Positions 1-10,252 of a DNA stretch of 57,473 nt are shown here, in pieces. The notes beneath the pieces were generated by a model. The model saw only the letters and a program-made list of their open reading frames with translations, made no database searches and was not told where the DNA came from. Source of the stretch: Shimwellia pseudoproteus (lineage in GTDB: Bacteria; Pseudomonadota; Gammaproteobacteria; Enterobacterales; Enterobacteriaceae); contig NZ_WBXP01000024.1 in assembly GCF_016415625.1 (NCBI RefSeq), positions 1 through 57,473 on the forward strand, read 5' to 3'. The position numbers were made by a program, and so were the translations under genes. Within the stretch, counting starts at the first letter, position 1. Each line of letters opens with the position of its first letter.

Positions 1-95
1 TCGATGTGTTTGCGGGAAAAAAATCGGCCCAGATCCGCGAAATTTTAATCAGCGAGTCAGCTTGGGAAGAAATGACCTGCTTATTCGCACCTTCC
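1..95 (+). mobile_element. IS5-family element, right-hand end (partial)
   Basis: Positions 80-95 read CTTATTCGCACCTTCC, the inverse of the IS5 terminal repeat GGAAGGTGCGAATAAG. The preceding ~80 bases resemble the non-coding tail between the IS5 transposase stop and its right repeat. The element therefore points rightwards, with its transposase to the left of the window. The four bases after it (96-99, CTAA) fit the YTAR target duplication of IS5. Only the tail is visible, so intactness cannot be judged. Confidence 0.88.
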
Positions 96-99
96 CTAA
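96..99. repeat. IS5 target-site duplication (one copy)
   Basis: CTAA directly abuts the IS5 terminal repeat and fits the 4-bp YTAR duplication that IS5 makes. The partner copy lies left of the window. Confidence 0.6.
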
Positions 100-151
100 T
101 ATTTCCGGTGCGTTAGCGCCTTCATTTTTTTATTTCCGTTCACGTTAACCC

Positions 152-2470
152 ATGAAAAATTTAACTATTGGTCTTATTGGTAACCCGAACTCCGGAAAGA
201 CAACCCTGTTTAACCAGCTGACCGGTGCCCGCCAGCGGGTGGGGAACTGGGCCGGGGTCACCGTTGAGCGTAAAGAGGGCCAGTTCTCCACCGTGGATAA
301 TCAGGTCACGCTGGTGGATTTACCCGGCACCTACTCGCTCACCACCATCTCTGCGCAGACCTCCCTTGATGAACAGATTGCCTGCCATTACATCCTGAGC
401 GGCGATGCAGACCTGCTGATTAACGTGGTCGATGCCTCCAATCTGGAACGCAATCTGTATCTGACACTGCAACTGATTGAGCTGGGTATCCCCTGTATCG
501 TGGCGCTAAACATGCTGGATATTGCCGAAAAGCAACATATCCAGATTGACGTCGATGCGCTGGCCGCCCGTCTGGGGTGCCCGGTAGTGCCTATCGTCTC
601 CACCCGGGGACGGGGGATTGATAGCCTGAAACTGGCGATCGATCGCCACCGGGATAACCATGATGTTGAACCGGTGCACTATGCTCAGCCGCTGTTGCGT
701 GAAGCCGACTGGCTGGCCGGCGAAATGCCCCAGCAACTGCCGGTGCGCCAGCGCCGCTGGCTGGCAATCCAGATGCTCGAAGGGGATATCTATAGCCGCA
801 GCTACGCCGGAGAAGCCGCAAATAAACTGGATATCGTGCTGGCCCGCCTGTCTGATGAGGTGGACGACGCGGCGCTGCATATTGCCGATGCCCGCTACCA
901 GAGTATTGCCGCCATTTGTGAAGCGGTGAGCAATACCATGACATCCGGCCCGAACCGCCTGACTATCGCCATGGACAAGGTTATCCTTAACCGTTTCCTC
1001 GGCTTGCCGATTTTCCTGCTGGTGATGTACCTGATGTTCCTGCTGGCCATTAACATCGGTGGCGCCCTGCAACCCATCTTTGACGGCGGCTCCGTCGCTA
1101 TCTTTATTCACGGGCTGCAATGGCTGGGGGCAACCCTGCACTTCCCCAACTGGCTGACAGTCTTCCTCGCCCAGGGGATCGGCGGCGGTATCAATACCGT
1201 GCTGCCGCTGGTGCCGCAAATCGGGATGATGTTCCTGTTCCTCTCCTTCCTCGAAGACTCCGGGTATATGGCCCGCGCCGCCTTCGTGATGGACCGGCTG
1301 ATGCAGTCCCTGGGGCTACCGGGGAAATCCTTCGTACCGCTGATTGTCGGCTTTGGCTGTAACGTGCCTTCGGTAATGGGGGCCCGTACTCTGGATGCCC
1401 CCCGGGAACGCCTGATGACCATCATGATGGCGCCGTTTATGTCCTGCGGCGCGCGTCTGGCTATCTTTGCGGTGTTCGCCGCGGCATTTTTTGGTCAGAA
1501 CGGGGCGCTGGCGGTGTTCTCGCTGTACATCCTCGGCATTGTGATGGCTATCCTGACGGGCCTGATGCTGAAGTTCACCATCCTACGCGGCGAAGCAACC
1601 CCGTTTGTGATGGAGCTGCCGGTCTACCACGTTCCCCATATCAAAGGGCTGCTGCTCCAGACATGGCAGCGTTTGAAAGGCTTTGTGCTGCGTGCCGGTA
1701 AAGTAATTGTCATCGTCAGTATTTTCATTGGTGCCCTGAACAGCTTCTCGTTCAGCGGTAAAGCCGTGGACAATATTAACGATTCGGCGCTGGCCTCGGT
1801 CAGTAAGGTATTAACCCCGCTTCTGGCGCCGATTGGCGTTCACGAAGACAACTGGCAGGCAACGGTAGGGCTGTTTACCGGGGCCATGGCCAAAGAAGTG
1901 GTGGTCGGGACCCTGAATACCCTGTACACCGCCGAGAATATCCATGACGAAGACTTTAACCCGGCAGAGTTTGACCTGCCTGGTGAACTGGGCGATGCGC
2001 TGAAAGAAACCTGGAGTAGCCTGGTGGATACCTTCAGCCTGAGCGTACTGGCCAACCCCATCGAAGCCAGTAAAGGCGACGGCGAGATGGGGACCGGGAC
2101 CATGGGCGTGATGAGCGCGAAATTTGGCAGCGACGCCGCCGCGTACAGCTACCTGATTTTTGTGCTGCTGTATATCCCGTGCATCGCGGTCATGGGGGCG
2201 ATTGCCCGTGAAGCCAGCCGCGGCTGGGTGATGTTCTCCGTGTTGTGGGGGCTGGATATTGCCTATTCCCTGGCCACGCTGAACTACCAGATAGCTACCT
2301 TTAGTGCCCACCCACAATACAGTCTGGTGTGCATCCTGGCGGTTATCTTGTTTAACGTGGTGGCCATTGGCCTGTTACGCCGCTCCCGCAGTCTGGTGGA
2401 CATTAACCTGGTCTCCAAAGGTAAGCCGGCAGCTTCCTGCTGCCACGGCTCATCCGGCGACTGTCACTGA
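152..2470 (+). CDS. feoB: Ferrous iron transporter FeoB
   Basis: Inner-membrane GTP-gated Fe2+ permease, 772 residues (K-12: 773). The N-terminal G domain shows G1 GNPNSGKT (10-17), G3 DLPG (56-59) and G4 NMLD (120-123). The multi-span Gate region begins near residue 275, and the tail is Cys/His-rich ([11 protein letters not shown]). feoC follows 14 bp downstream. In E. coli, feoA and the Fur/FNR promoter lie just upstream; here an IS5-type end lies 56 bp before the start codon and no FeoA-like reading frame is visible. Expression may depend on the IS element or on read-through. The protein itself looks intact. Confidence 0.98.
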   Translation: MKNLTIGLIGNPNSGKTTLFNQLTGARQRVGNWAGVTVERKEGQFSTVDNQVTLVDLPGTYSLTTISAQTSLDEQIACHYILSGDADLLINVVDASNLERNLYLTLQLIELGIPCIVALNMLDIAEKQHIQIDVDALAARLGCPVVPIVSTRGRGIDSLKLAIDRHRDNHDVEPVHYAQPLLREADWLAGEMPQQLPVRQRRWLAIQMLEGDIYSRSYAGEAANKLDIVLARLSDEVDDAALHIADARYQSIAAICEAVSNTMTSGPNRLTIAMDKVILNRFLGLPIFLLVMYLMFLLAINIGGALQPIFDGGSVAIFIHGLQWLGATLHFPNWLTVFLAQGIGGGINTVLPLVPQIGMMFLFLSFLEDSGYMARAAFVMDRLMQSLGLPGKSFVPLIVGFGCNVPSVMGARTLDAPRERLMTIMMAPFMSCGARLAIFAVFAAAFFGQNGALAVFSLYILGIVMAILTGLMLKFTILRGEATPFVMELPVYHVPHIKGLLLQTWQRLKGFVLRAGKVIVIVSIFIGALNSFSFSGKAVDNINDSALASVSKVLTPLLAPIGVHEDNWQATVGLFTGAMAKEVVVGTLNTLYTAENIHDEDFNPAEFDLPGELGDALKETWSSLVDTFSLSVLANPIEASKGDGEMGTGTMGVMSAKFGSDAAAYSYLIFVLLYIPCIAVMGAIAREASRGWVMFSVLWGLDIAYSLATLNYQIATFSAHPQYSLVCILAVILFNVVAIGLLRRSRSLVDINLVSKGKPAASCCHGSSGDCH

Positions 2471-2484
2471 TCTGGGGTAAACCG

Positions 2485-2721
2485 ATGGCAAGTTTGATTG
2501 AAGTACGGGATTTACTGGCGCTACGCGGGCGGCTGGAAGCCAGCCAGATCAGCACCTTGCTGAATACCCCGCGTCCGCTGGTGGATGCCATGCTGCAACG
2601 GCTTGCCGCCATGGGCAAAGCGACCAGCGTAACGGATGATGCCGATAGCTGCCTGCGCGGCAGTTGCAAAGAGTGCCCGGAGGGCAAAAAGTGCCAGCCG
2701 GTATGGTGGACCCTGTGTTAA
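2485..2721 (+). CDS. feoC: FeoC, Fe(II) transport regulator
   Basis: A 78-residue protein, the same length as K-12 FeoC. An N-terminal winged-helix domain ([16 protein letters not shown]) precedes a short cysteine cluster C-x4-C-x2-C-x5-C within [17 protein letters not shown]. The family binds an iron-sulphur cluster there and is thought to stabilise or regulate FeoB. It is the last gene of the feo operon and is followed at once by a strong terminator. An additional Cys ends the protein (WWTLC). Confidence 0.95.
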   Translation: MASLIEVRDLLALRGRLEASQISTLLNTPRPLVDAMLQRLAAMGKATSVTDDADSCLRGSCKECPEGKKCQPVWWTLC

Positions 2722-2742
2722 CCCTGCGCTGATGTCATCACA

Positions 2743-2771
2743 AGCCCCGCCTACACCGCGGGGCTTTTTTT
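2743..2771. terminator. Terminator between feoC and bioH
   Basis: Perfect 8-bp stem AGCCCCGC / GCGGGGCT (2743-2750 and 2758-2765) with a 7-nt loop, followed by a T run. It ends feoBC rightwards; bioH, converging from the right, stops at 2778. Confidence 0.9.
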
Positions 2772-2777
2772 GGGCCG

Positions 2778-3554
2778 CTATCCGGCAAGCTGGCTTTTCA
2801 GATCCAGTAACCGCGCGCAGAACGCCGCCGGGTGGGAGATAAACGGCGCATGGGCGGCGCTGTCAAATATCCATGACGGGCTATCAGGCCAGGCCTCATC
2901 CAGCAGCCCCGCCACCCGGCGCGGTACCAGTCCATCCAGCTTGCCATACAGCCGCCAGACCGGCATCGCCAGTTGCGCCATCGGCTGGCGCAGATCCGCG
3001 GTACGCAAAATCTCCAGCCCGCCGTTAAGCACCTCAACGGACGGCATTGGCTGGGACAGCACGACCTCTTTCAGGCGCCGGGCATCCTGGCGCGCGCTCT
3101 CGGTTCCCAGGGTTTGCAGCGCCAGAAAACGCTCCACGGTACGCTGGAAGTCTTCGCTCAACTGGTGCTGGAACCCCGCCAGTACCTCCGGTTTGATCCC
3201 CGGCCAGTCGCCGCAGGCGGTAAAACACGGCGAAGAGGCGACTGTCACCAGCGCCTGAACCCGCTCAGGCTGGGTCAGTGCGGCCTGGCTGGCCACCAGC
3301 CCTCCAAGGCTCCAGCCCAGCCAGATTGCCCGGTCCGGGGCCTGGCGCAGCACCTGCTGGGCCATATTTTCCAGGGACATGGCGCCAACCCCCTGGCTAC
3401 GGCCATAGCCGGGCAGATCCACCAGGTGCAAGGTAAAATGCGCGCTGAGCTGTGCCTCAATGCAATGCCACACCCCGGCATTCAGCCCCCATCCGTGCAG
3501 CAGCACAAGATGACAATTGCCGGTTCCGGTTGTTTGCCACCAGATCTCGTTCAT
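2778..3554 (-). CDS. bioH: Pimeloyl-[ACP] methyl ester carboxylesterase BioH
   Basis: Alpha/beta hydrolase that removes the methyl group from pimeloyl-ACP methyl ester, the last step of pimelate-chain synthesis for biotin. 258 residues (K-12: 256). The catalytic triad is visible: Ser82 in GWSLGG, Asp207 in KLDGLV, His235 in AAHAPF. It is divergent from gntX, with only ~77 bp between start codons. In K-12 yhgA sits between feoC and bioH; here there is only the terminator. Confidence 0.97.
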   Translation of the reverse strand: MNEIWWQTTGTGNCHLVLLHGWGLNAGVWHCIEAQLSAHFTLHLVDLPGYGRSQGVGAMSLENMAQQVLRQAPDRAIWLGWSLGGLVASQAALTQPERVQALVTVASSPCFTACGDWPGIKPEVLAGFQHQLSEDFQRTVERFLALQTLGTESARQDARRLKEVVLSQPMPSVEVLNGGLEILRTADLRQPMAQLAMPVWRLYGKLDGLVPRRVAGLLDEAWPDSPSWIFDSAAHAPFISHPAAFCARLLDLKSQLAG

Positions 3555-3631
3555 GGGTTACAGTCCTTTCGCCGGCCAGCGCGGCCGGTAGTTAATGCAC
3601 CGCAGGTGCGGAAAACGATATGGAGGCCCCT

Positions 3632-4312
3632 ATGCTAGCAATCCCCGGGCTGTGTTGGCTATGCGCAATGCCCCTCGCCATGGGTCACTGGGGGATATGC
3701 AGTTTTTGCCAGCAACGTCTGCGCCCGCCACCCTGTTGCCCCCAGTGTGGCCTGCCGGCAATCAGCGGGCTGGCCCCGTGCGGCCGCTGCCTGCTGCGCC
3801 CGCCTCCCTGGCAACGGCTGGTGATGGTGGATGACTACTGCGCACCGTTACGCGGGTTAATTCAGCGGTTTAAATTTAGCCAGCATACCGCCCTGGCCCC
3901 GGCACTGGCCCGGCTGATGCTGCTCCAGATCCTCGCCCAGCGCCGCTCGCGCCGTTTAGCGCGCCCGGATGTCATCCTCGCCGTGCCATTACACCACCGC
4001 CGGGCCTGGCGCCGGGGCTACAACCAGAGTGATTTACTGGCCCGCCATCTGGGGCGCTGGCTGGGCTGCCGCTATGCCGCCCGCGGTATACGGCGCACCC
4101 GGCACACCCGGGTACAGCACCGGTTAAGTGCACCATTGCGCAAGCGTAACCTGCGCCGGGCGTTTAGTATTGAAATCCCGGTGCGCAATCTCCATATCGC
4201 TATCGTAGATGATGTTGTTACTACCGGCAGTACGGTTGCGGAAATCACCCGTCTGCTCCAGCGCCACGGCGCTGCTACAGTCCAGATTTGGTGCCTGTGC
4301 CGCACCTTGTAG
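3632..4312 (+). CDS. gntX: GntX (ComF-like) phosphoribosyltransferase-fold protein
   Basis: 226 residues (K-12: 227). An N-terminal zinc-ribbon region carries paired cysteines (C8/C11, C23/C26, C36/C39, C50/C53). The C-terminal PRPP-binding loop VDDVVTTGST lies at 192-201. ComF homologues act in DNA uptake; the enterobacterial protein has been linked to use of DNA as a nutrient and historically to gluconate. An in-frame ATG at 3620 is possible, but GGAGG at 3622-3626 supports the start at 3632. Confidence 0.93.
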   Translation: MLAIPGLCWLCAMPLAMGHWGICSFCQQRLRPPPCCPQCGLPAISGLAPCGRCLLRPPPWQRLVMVDDYCAPLRGLIQRFKFSQHTALAPALARLMLLQILAQRRSRRLARPDVILAVPLHHRRAWRRGYNQSDLLARHLGRWLGCRYAARGIRRTRHTRVQHRLSAPLRKRNLRRAFSIEIPVRNLHIAIVDDVVTTGSTVAEITRLLQRHGAATVQIWCLCRTL

Positions 4313-4370
4313 AGCTTCAATGATGGGCGTATTATAACCAACTGAAACAGTCAACTATTAGGCCAAAGCT

Positions 4371-4946
4371 ATGATCCGTATTTCCGATGCCGCCCAGGCA
4401 CACTTTGCCAAACTGCTGGTAAATCAGGAAGAAGGGACGCAGATCCGCGTATTCGTTATTAACCCTGGTACCCCAAATGCGGAGTGCGGTGTCTCTTATT
4501 GCCCGCCAGATGCCGTCGAAGCCACCGACACGGCACTGAAATTCGAGCAGTTGACCGCCTATGTGGATGAACTCAGCGCACCGTATCTGGAAGATGCTGA
4601 AATTGACTTTGTTACCGATCAGCTGGGCTCTCAGCTGACCCTGAAAGCCCCGAACGCCAAAATGCGTAAAGTGGCGGACGATGCGCCGCTGATTGAGCGG
4701 GTAGAATATATGCTGCAGGCCGAAGTGAACCCGCAGCTGGCTGGCCACGGCGGCCGGGTTTCCCTGATGGAAATCACCGAAGATGGCCTGGCTATCCTCC
4801 AGTTCGGCGGCGGCTGTAACGGCTGCTCGATGGTGGACTACACCCTGAAAGAAGGCATCGAGAAACAGCTGCTGGCGGCGTTCCCGGAGCTGAAAGGGGT
4901 GCGCGATCTGACCGAGCACCAGCGCGGCGAGCACTCTTACTACTGA
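4371..4946 (+). CDS. nfuA: Fe-S biogenesis protein NfuA
   Basis: 191 residues, identical in length to K-12 NfuA. The N-terminal degenerate A-type domain (about 1-95) is followed by a Nfu domain with the cluster-ligating CxxC at Cys149/Cys152 (GGGCNGCSM). It carries and delivers [4Fe-4S] clusters to targets, notably under oxidative stress or iron limitation. It follows gntX by 58 bp. In K-12 the gluconate permease gntT comes next; here the region runs straight into the convergent malQ. Confidence 0.97.
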   Translation: MIRISDAAQAHFAKLLVNQEEGTQIRVFVINPGTPNAECGVSYCPPDAVEATDTALKFEQLTAYVDELSAPYLEDAEIDFVTDQLGSQLTLKAPNAKMRKVADDAPLIERVEYMLQAEVNPQLAGHGGRVSLMEITEDGLAILQFGGGCNGCSMVDYTLKEGIEKQLLAAFPELKGVRDLTEHQRGEHSYY

Positions 4947-5010
4947 TGACCGGTGCCGTGAGCGGCTGGGCCACATCGCCAGCACGCGGCAACCCATCAA
5001 ACAGCAATAA

Positions 5011-5042
5011 AAAAGCGCATGTTCAACATGCGCTTTTTTTTA
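5011..5042. terminator. Bidirectional terminator nfuA / malQ
   Basis: Perfect 11-bp stem AAAAGCGCATG / CATGCGCTTTT (5011-5021 and 5027-5037) with loop TTCAA. There is a T run on the + side and an A run on the other, so it serves both converging genes. Confidence 0.92.
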
Positions 5043-5059
5043 TCGCGGACGGGACGATG

Positions 5060-7228
5060 TCAACCGGCTTTGACCTTGCGGACCGGCTGCGCCGCCACCT
5101 TCTCCACCACCTTTGCCACTTTCGCCACCGCCTGCTTCTCCACGAACGGCCGCTGTCTGCGGTGCTTATCCAGGTCCTTAATCAGGCGGTTCACCTGCGC
5201 ACTGTCGAACATCGCTTCCAGGCTGTGGGTTAATTTACGGCGCCAGTTTTTATACTCGTCACTGGTTCCCGGCACGTTAACCGGGGTGGCCATATCCAGC
5301 CAGTCTTCTGGCTGGAGCCCCAACAGCGCGCTGTTGCTGTCGGCAATATAGCGCTGCAAACCCCGGTTTAGCACCGCGGTCATCTTCATCCGTGAGGCGG
5401 TCCGCCCGGTCTTTTGCGGCACGCAGCCGTGCTGATGCAGGCTATCCAGCAGGGACTGCTTAGCCCGGGCGCGATCCTGATACAACCCGGCGAGGATCTC
5501 CGCATCCGGGTAGAGCCCCAGCACGCGGCCGAGGGCCAAATCGCCACCTTCCCAGTAGCCACGCACCGTCGGCATATCGTGGGTTGACGCGACCGCCATG
5601 GCCTGGACGGTAAAATCCTCCGGCGCCCGAAAGCGGCCCTTACCGTCCTGTTCAAACCACAGCACTTTGTAGGAATAGATCCCGCTGTCCCGCAGTTTGC
5701 CGATAATCTCCACCGGCACCGTGCCAAGATCTTCGCCGATCACCATACATTGATGGCGCTGGCTCTCAAGGGCCAGAATCGCCAGCAGATCATCTACCGG
5801 ATAGTGCACATAGGCGCCTTTATCCGCTGTTTCACCGTAGGGGATCCACCACAAACGCAGCAGCGACATCACGTGATCAATGCGCAACGCGCCGCAGTGG
5901 GTCATATTGGCGCGCAGTAGCTCAATAAACGGCTCGTAGCCGCGCTCCACCATGATATGCGGGTCCATCGGCGGTAGCCCCCAATTTTGCCCCAGCGGCC
6001 CGAGGATATCCGGTGGCGCCCCCACCGAGGCTTTCAGGCAGTACAGTGCCTTATCGCGCCAGGTTTCCGCCCCGCCCTCGGCCACGCCAACGGCCAGATC
6101 CCGGTACAGGCCAATTGGCATATTGCGCTGCTGGCAGCTCTCCCAGCAGGCCGCAAATTGCCGCCAGGCCAGCCATTGTAGCCACATATAAAATTCGACC
6201 TGGTCACGATGCTCCACACAAAACGCCGCCACCGCCGGGCTGTCGGCATCACGATAGGCTTCCGGCCAGACTGGCCAGCCCCAGCGGGAGCCATCCTGCT
6301 GCATCTGCCAGGCGTGAAGGGCATCAAACGCCGCCTGGTAAAACAGGCTCTCTCCCTCCCGGGCGATAAATCCACGAAACGCGGCCATCAGGGCATCATC
6401 GCCGCTGCGCTGTAAAAACTGCGTCCAGGCCATGGACAGCGCGCTAAGTTTTAACTGGGTGACGCTGCTGTAATCCACCCATTCTGCCTCCCGGGCCGCC
6501 TGCAATTGCTGCTGGGTCTCCGGCTGCGCCCACCACTGCCGGGCCGCGGCGCTGAGGGCAAAATCCTCCACCTCAGTGACATCAATATAAATAACGTTCA
6601 TCCAGCGCCGGGAAGAAGGGCTATACGGGCTGGCGCTTTCCGGGGTTGCCGGGTATAACGCGTGGATCGGGTTAAGGCCGATAAACGCCCCGCCCCGGGC
6701 GGCAACCTCAATCACCATCTGGCGTAGGTCGCCAAAATCACCGATCCCCCAGTTACGGGCCGAACGCAGGGTGTAGAGCTGAACACAGGCCCCCCACAGT
6801 TTCTGTCCGGCCTGGAGCGATGCGGGCTCATAGCACCGGCCTGGCGCCACAATTAGCCAGCAGTGCCAGCGTGACTCGCCCTGCGTCAGGGTCAGCGTGT
6901 GGTAGCCGGTCGGCAGCGAGGCGGGCAACAGCAGCTGGCTGCGGCCTTGCACCTCACCACGGTGTTGTTGCCCTTGTTCGGTGGTCAGGATCCAGTGGTA
7001 CTCCCCTTTACCGGCCACCGACAGCACCATTTTTTTTGCCTGGGTTATCACCCGGGTTGCCGGTACTGGCCCATCACCATGCCCCCGCTGGGCGGGGGTG
7101 TGATTCATGGCGTCCAGCAAACGCTGCTTGGTATCAGCCGGGATCTCCTGCGGCTTGCCGTGGGCGTTGATATACTCTGCTGCAATACCCGCCGCCTGCG
7201 CGGCTTTATCAAGACGTTTGCTTTCCAT
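5060..7228 (-). CDS. malQ: 4-alpha-glucanotransferase (amylomaltase) MalQ
   Basis: Cytoplasmic GH77 enzyme that disproportionates maltodextrins, releasing glucose and longer dextrins for MalP. 722 residues against 694 in K-12. GH77 catalytic segments are present: nucleophile Asp in RIDHVMSLLR, acid/base Glu in IGEDLGTVP, and Asp in STHDMPTVRGYW. Start MESKRLDKAA matches the family. After the normal end (LIKDLDKHRRQR) it continues for about 27 residues rich in Lys, Val and Ala. It lies 11 bp downstream of malP in the malPQ operon. Confidence 0.97.
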   Translation of the reverse strand: MESKRLDKAAQAAGIAAEYINAHGKPQEIPADTKQRLLDAMNHTPAQRGHGDGPVPATRVITQAKKMVLSVAGKGEYHWILTTEQGQQHRGEVQGRSQLLLPASLPTGYHTLTLTQGESRWHCWLIVAPGRCYEPASLQAGQKLWGACVQLYTLRSARNWGIGDFGDLRQMVIEVAARGGAFIGLNPIHALYPATPESASPYSPSSRRWMNVIYIDVTEVEDFALSAAARQWWAQPETQQQLQAAREAEWVDYSSVTQLKLSALSMAWTQFLQRSGDDALMAAFRGFIAREGESLFYQAAFDALHAWQMQQDGSRWGWPVWPEAYRDADSPAVAAFCVEHRDQVEFYMWLQWLAWRQFAACWESCQQRNMPIGLYRDLAVGVAEGGAETWRDKALYCLKASVGAPPDILGPLGQNWGLPPMDPHIMVERGYEPFIELLRANMTHCGALRIDHVMSLLRLWWIPYGETADKGAYVHYPVDDLLAILALESQRHQCMVIGEDLGTVPVEIIGKLRDSGIYSYKVLWFEQDGKGRFRAPEDFTVQAMAVASTHDMPTVRGYWEGGDLALGRVLGLYPDAEILAGLYQDRARAKQSLLDSLHQHGCVPQKTGRTASRMKMTAVLNRGLQRYIADSNSALLGLQPEDWLDMATPVNVPGTSDEYKNWRRKLTHSLEAMFDSAQVNRLIKDLDKHRRQRPFVEKQAVAKVAKVVEKVAAQPVRKVKAG

Positions 7229-7239
7229 CGTCGCTTTCC

Positions 7240-9642
7240 TTAACGTTTCGCCTGCCAGATACGCTGTTGGTAATCACGGATCGAGCGATCGGAGCTAAAC
7301 ATGCCGCAACGGGCGGTGTTAAGGATGGTCGCTCTGGTCCAGGCTTCCTGGTCCCGGTATAGCGCATCAACCTGGCGCTGGGCATCCATATACGCGGTGA
7401 AATCCGCCATCACCAGATACGGGTCACCCCCTTCTTTGCCGAGGCTGTGGAGCATCAGATCAAACATATGCTTGTCGCCACCGCTGTAGACGCCTTTTTC
7501 CAGCTCTTTCATTACCGCATCGAGGGTTTTGTCTTTCTTACGCCATTTTAACGGGTCGTAACCGGCGGCCTTCAGCGCCTTCACCTGCTCCACGGTGTGG
7601 CCGAAGATAAAGATATTTTCTGCCCCCACTTTTTCGGCAATCTCCACGTTGGCCCCGTCCAGGGTGCCTACCGTCAGCGCGCCGTTCAGTGCCAGCTTCA
7701 TATTGCCAGTGCCGGAGGCTTCTTTACCGGCGGTGGAGATCTGTTCAGAGACATCCGCCGCCGGGATCAGCATTTCCGCCGCCGAGACACAGTAATCCGG
7801 CAGGAAGACCACTTTCAGGCGATCCCCTACCAGCGGATCATTATTGATCTTCTCCGCCACGTTATTGATGGCATGGATAATATTCTTCGCCAGGTAATAA
7901 CCCGGGGCCGCTTTGGCGCCGAACAGGAATACCCGCGGTACGCGATCCTGTTCCGGGTTTTCACGGATCGCTTTATACAGCGCCAGTATATGCAGCAGAT
8001 TCAGGTGCTGGCGTTTGTACTCGTGTAACCGTTTGATCTGAATATCAAACAGCGCTTGCGGATTAATCACAACCCCGGTACGGGACTGGATATACTCAGC
8101 CAGGCGCACTTTGTTGCGCTGCTTGATGGCGCGATACTCACCACAGAACGCCGCATCATCGGCATATTTTTCCAGCCCGGCGAGCACATCCAGATCATTG
8201 GCCCACTCTTTTTTCAGGGTGTTATCCAGCAGAGCGGACAAACCGGGGTTGCACTGCTTGATCCAGCGGCGCGGGGTAATGCCGTTAGTCACGTTATGGA
8301 ATTTGTTCGGCCACAGCTGGTGGTATTCCGGGAACAGATCCTTCACCACCAGATCCGAGTGCAGGGCCGCCACGCCGTTCACCGCAAACCCACTGACCAC
8401 ACACAGGTTTGCCATGCGTACCTGGCTATCGTGTACCACCGCCAGCTTAGCCCACACCGCCTTGTCGCCGGGCCAGGTTTTATCAACCTGCTTTTTAAAA
8501 CGCCGGTTGATCTCTTTGATCAGCTGAATATGGCGCGGCAGCAGGGTGCGTACCAGGCGCTCATCCCAGCATTCCAGCGCTTCCGGCATCAGCGTATGGT
8601 TGGTGTACGCAAAGGTCCGGCTGGTGATAGCCCAGGCATCATCCCAGTTCATCTGGTGTTCATCCAGCAATACGCGCAGCAGCTCAGGAATGGCGATGGT
8701 CGGGTGGGTATCATTGAGCTGGATAACTTCGTAATCGGGCAGCGTCGCCAGCGTGCGTCCGGCCAGATGATGGCGGCGTAAAATGTCGGCAATCGAGCAG
8801 GCACACTGGAAATACTGCTGCATCAGGCGCAGCTTTTTACCGGCCTGGTGGTTATCATTCGGGTACAGCACCTTAGTCAGTTTCGCGGCATCAATGCCCT
8901 GCTGTTCTGCCTTCAGGAACTGGCCGTCATTAAACAGAGTCAGATCAAAAGGGTGAGCGTGGCTGGCCTGCCACAACCGCAGGGGCTGCGCCACGCCGTT
9001 ACGGTAACCGAGCACCGGCAAGTCACAGGCCTGGCCCTGGAGAATAAACGCCGGTTCCCAGCGCTGGATATTGCCCTCTTTCACCACCTTACCGCCAATC
9101 CCCACCTGAACATCAAGGGCGCGGTTATGGCGAAACCAGGGGTAATTATCCCGGCCCCAGTCGTCTGGGGCTTCCATCTGCTTGCCATCCTGAAAGGACT
9201 GGCGGAACAGACCATACTGGTAGTTCAGGCCGTAACCAATGGCGGGCTGGCCAACGGTGGCCATTGAATCAAGGAAGCAGGCGGCTAAACGCCCCAGCCC
9301 ACCGTTACCTAACGCCGGGTCAATCTCTTGTTCCAGCAGATCGCTCAAATTGATGTCATACCCTTGTAAAACATCACTCACCCCCTGGTACCAGCCAAGG
9401 TTCAGCAAGTTGTTACCGGTGAGGCGACCAATCAGAAATTCCATGGAGATGTAGTTAACGTGGCGCTGAGGCGCCTGGCTGGCAGGGGCTGGCTGGGCGG
9501 ACAGGTTTTCGGCCAGTGCACCGCTCACGGCATGCCACCATTGCTGCGCCGTCATCTCTTGTGCAGCGTGAAGACCGATAGATTGCCACTGACGGGTCAG
9601 TGAAGCCTGAAACTGTGCTTTATCAAACGTAGGCTGAGACAT
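7240..9642 (-). CDS. malP: Maltodextrin phosphorylase MalP
   Basis: PLP-dependent GT35 enzyme that phosphorolyses maltodextrins to glucose-1-phosphate. 800 residues (K-12: 797). The PLP-lysine segment [14 protein letters not shown] is present in the C-terminal third. The reading frame stays open 62 codons further upstream, but [10 protein letters not shown] is the family N-terminus, and the extension would run over the MalT boxes at 9708-9740, so the start is set at 9642. First gene of malPQ, divergent from malT. Paralogous to glgP at 17823-20270. Confidence 0.96.
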   Translation of the reverse strand: MSQPTFDKAQFQASLTRQWQSIGLHAAQEMTAQQWWHAVSGALAENLSAQPAPASQAPQRHVNYISMEFLIGRLTGNNLLNLGWYQGVSDVLQGYDINLSDLLEQEIDPALGNGGLGRLAACFLDSMATVGQPAIGYGLNYQYGLFRQSFQDGKQMEAPDDWGRDNYPWFRHNRALDVQVGIGGKVVKEGNIQRWEPAFILQGQACDLPVLGYRNGVAQPLRLWQASHAHPFDLTLFNDGQFLKAEQQGIDAAKLTKVLYPNDNHQAGKKLRLMQQYFQCACSIADILRRHHLAGRTLATLPDYEVIQLNDTHPTIAIPELLRVLLDEHQMNWDDAWAITSRTFAYTNHTLMPEALECWDERLVRTLLPRHIQLIKEINRRFKKQVDKTWPGDKAVWAKLAVVHDSQVRMANLCVVSGFAVNGVAALHSDLVVKDLFPEYHQLWPNKFHNVTNGITPRRWIKQCNPGLSALLDNTLKKEWANDLDVLAGLEKYADDAAFCGEYRAIKQRNKVRLAEYIQSRTGVVINPQALFDIQIKRLHEYKRQHLNLLHILALYKAIRENPEQDRVPRVFLFGAKAAPGYYLAKNIIHAINNVAEKINNDPLVGDRLKVVFLPDYCVSAAEMLIPAADVSEQISTAGKEASGTGNMKLALNGALTVGTLDGANVEIAEKVGAENIFIFGHTVEQVKALKAAGYDPLKWRKKDKTLDAVMKELEKGVYSGGDKHMFDLMLHSLGKEGGDPYLVMADFTAYMDAQRQVDALYRDQEAWTRATILNTARCGMFSSDRSIRDYQQRIWQAKR

Positions 9643-9707
9643 AAGTAATCGGTTCCTGTGATAACTGAAACATTTTCCACTAGTTTGCCGGGTGCCCAGA
9701 ATGACTT

Positions 9708-9740
9708 CCTCATCCTGCAGGGGATTAGATGGGGAGGAGG
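9708..9740 (-). promoter_or_regulatory. MalT boxes of the malPQ promoter
   Basis: Two decamers match GGGGAKGAGG: 9731-9740 exactly (+ strand) and 9708-9717 with two differences (minus strand). A GGGGATT half-like element lies at 9720-9726. The inverted arrangement resembles the K-12 malP promoter. MalT with maltotriose and ATP activates here. Confidence 0.78.
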
Positions 9741-10112
9741 TGCAGGTAGTAGGAGAAAATGTGATCCCTGGCACTACAACTCTGGCAGAAATAACGACAT
9801 TCGCAGAGATTGAGCGCGAAAACAGCACATAATTATGGTTTCCCCCACCCGCGGCTGGAATAACACCCGGCGAGGGAGCGGGAGGAATTTGTCACTACAG
9901 AAACAACCTGATACAGAGTAATAAAACACCCCTTCAGACAGTTGCCAGATATAAGCCAATAAATAGTTAATTGTTGCCTGATATTCCAGATAATAAACCG
10001 CTAAATCATCTGAAATGTGAATAGTTTAGCGATGACCAAATATTGCGCCAGGCCGCGTGACGCCTGGCACAGAGAGTTTTCTTCTGTCTCTTTCCATCCA
10101 GGTAAAGTTCTA

Positions 10113-10134
10113 AAGTGTGACAAAGTGCAACTTT
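10113..10134 (+). promoter_or_regulatory. CRP site of the malT promoter
   Basis: AAGTGTGACAAAGTGC then AACTTT: a TGTGA half-site with a degenerate second half, closely resembling the known K-12 malT CRP site. It lies about 120 bp before the malT start, consistent with catabolite control of the activator gene. Confidence 0.75.
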
Positions 10135-10252
10135 GGATAGCTTAAAAGCAAAGCGTGCTTGCATTAACTATCGATATACCTGACTTTAACACTGGCATTA
10201 ATTACGAAGCGCAAAAAAAATATTCTCCCCCTTCACAGTGAAGCGACTAACT

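Larger units (their letters stand above)
9643..10252. promoter_or_regulatory. malPQ / malT divergent regulatory region
   Basis: This 610-bp gap holds the controls of both transcripts. Near malP, 9731-9740 reads GGGGAGGAGG, an exact MalT box (GGGGAKGAGG), and 9708-9717 is a second, inverted box (CAGGATGAGG on the minus strand). Near malT there is a CRP site at 10113-10134. The middle, about 9760-10100, is AT-rich and shows no coding sequence I can support. Confidence 0.8.

Noticed and set aside
506..1219. 237-codon frame antisense to feoB
   Set aside because: Shadow of feoB; low-complexity His/Gln composition, no start signal.
9643..9828. 62-codon N-terminal extension of malP
   Set aside because: It would cover the MalT boxes and has no family similarity; MSQPTFDK is the expected start.
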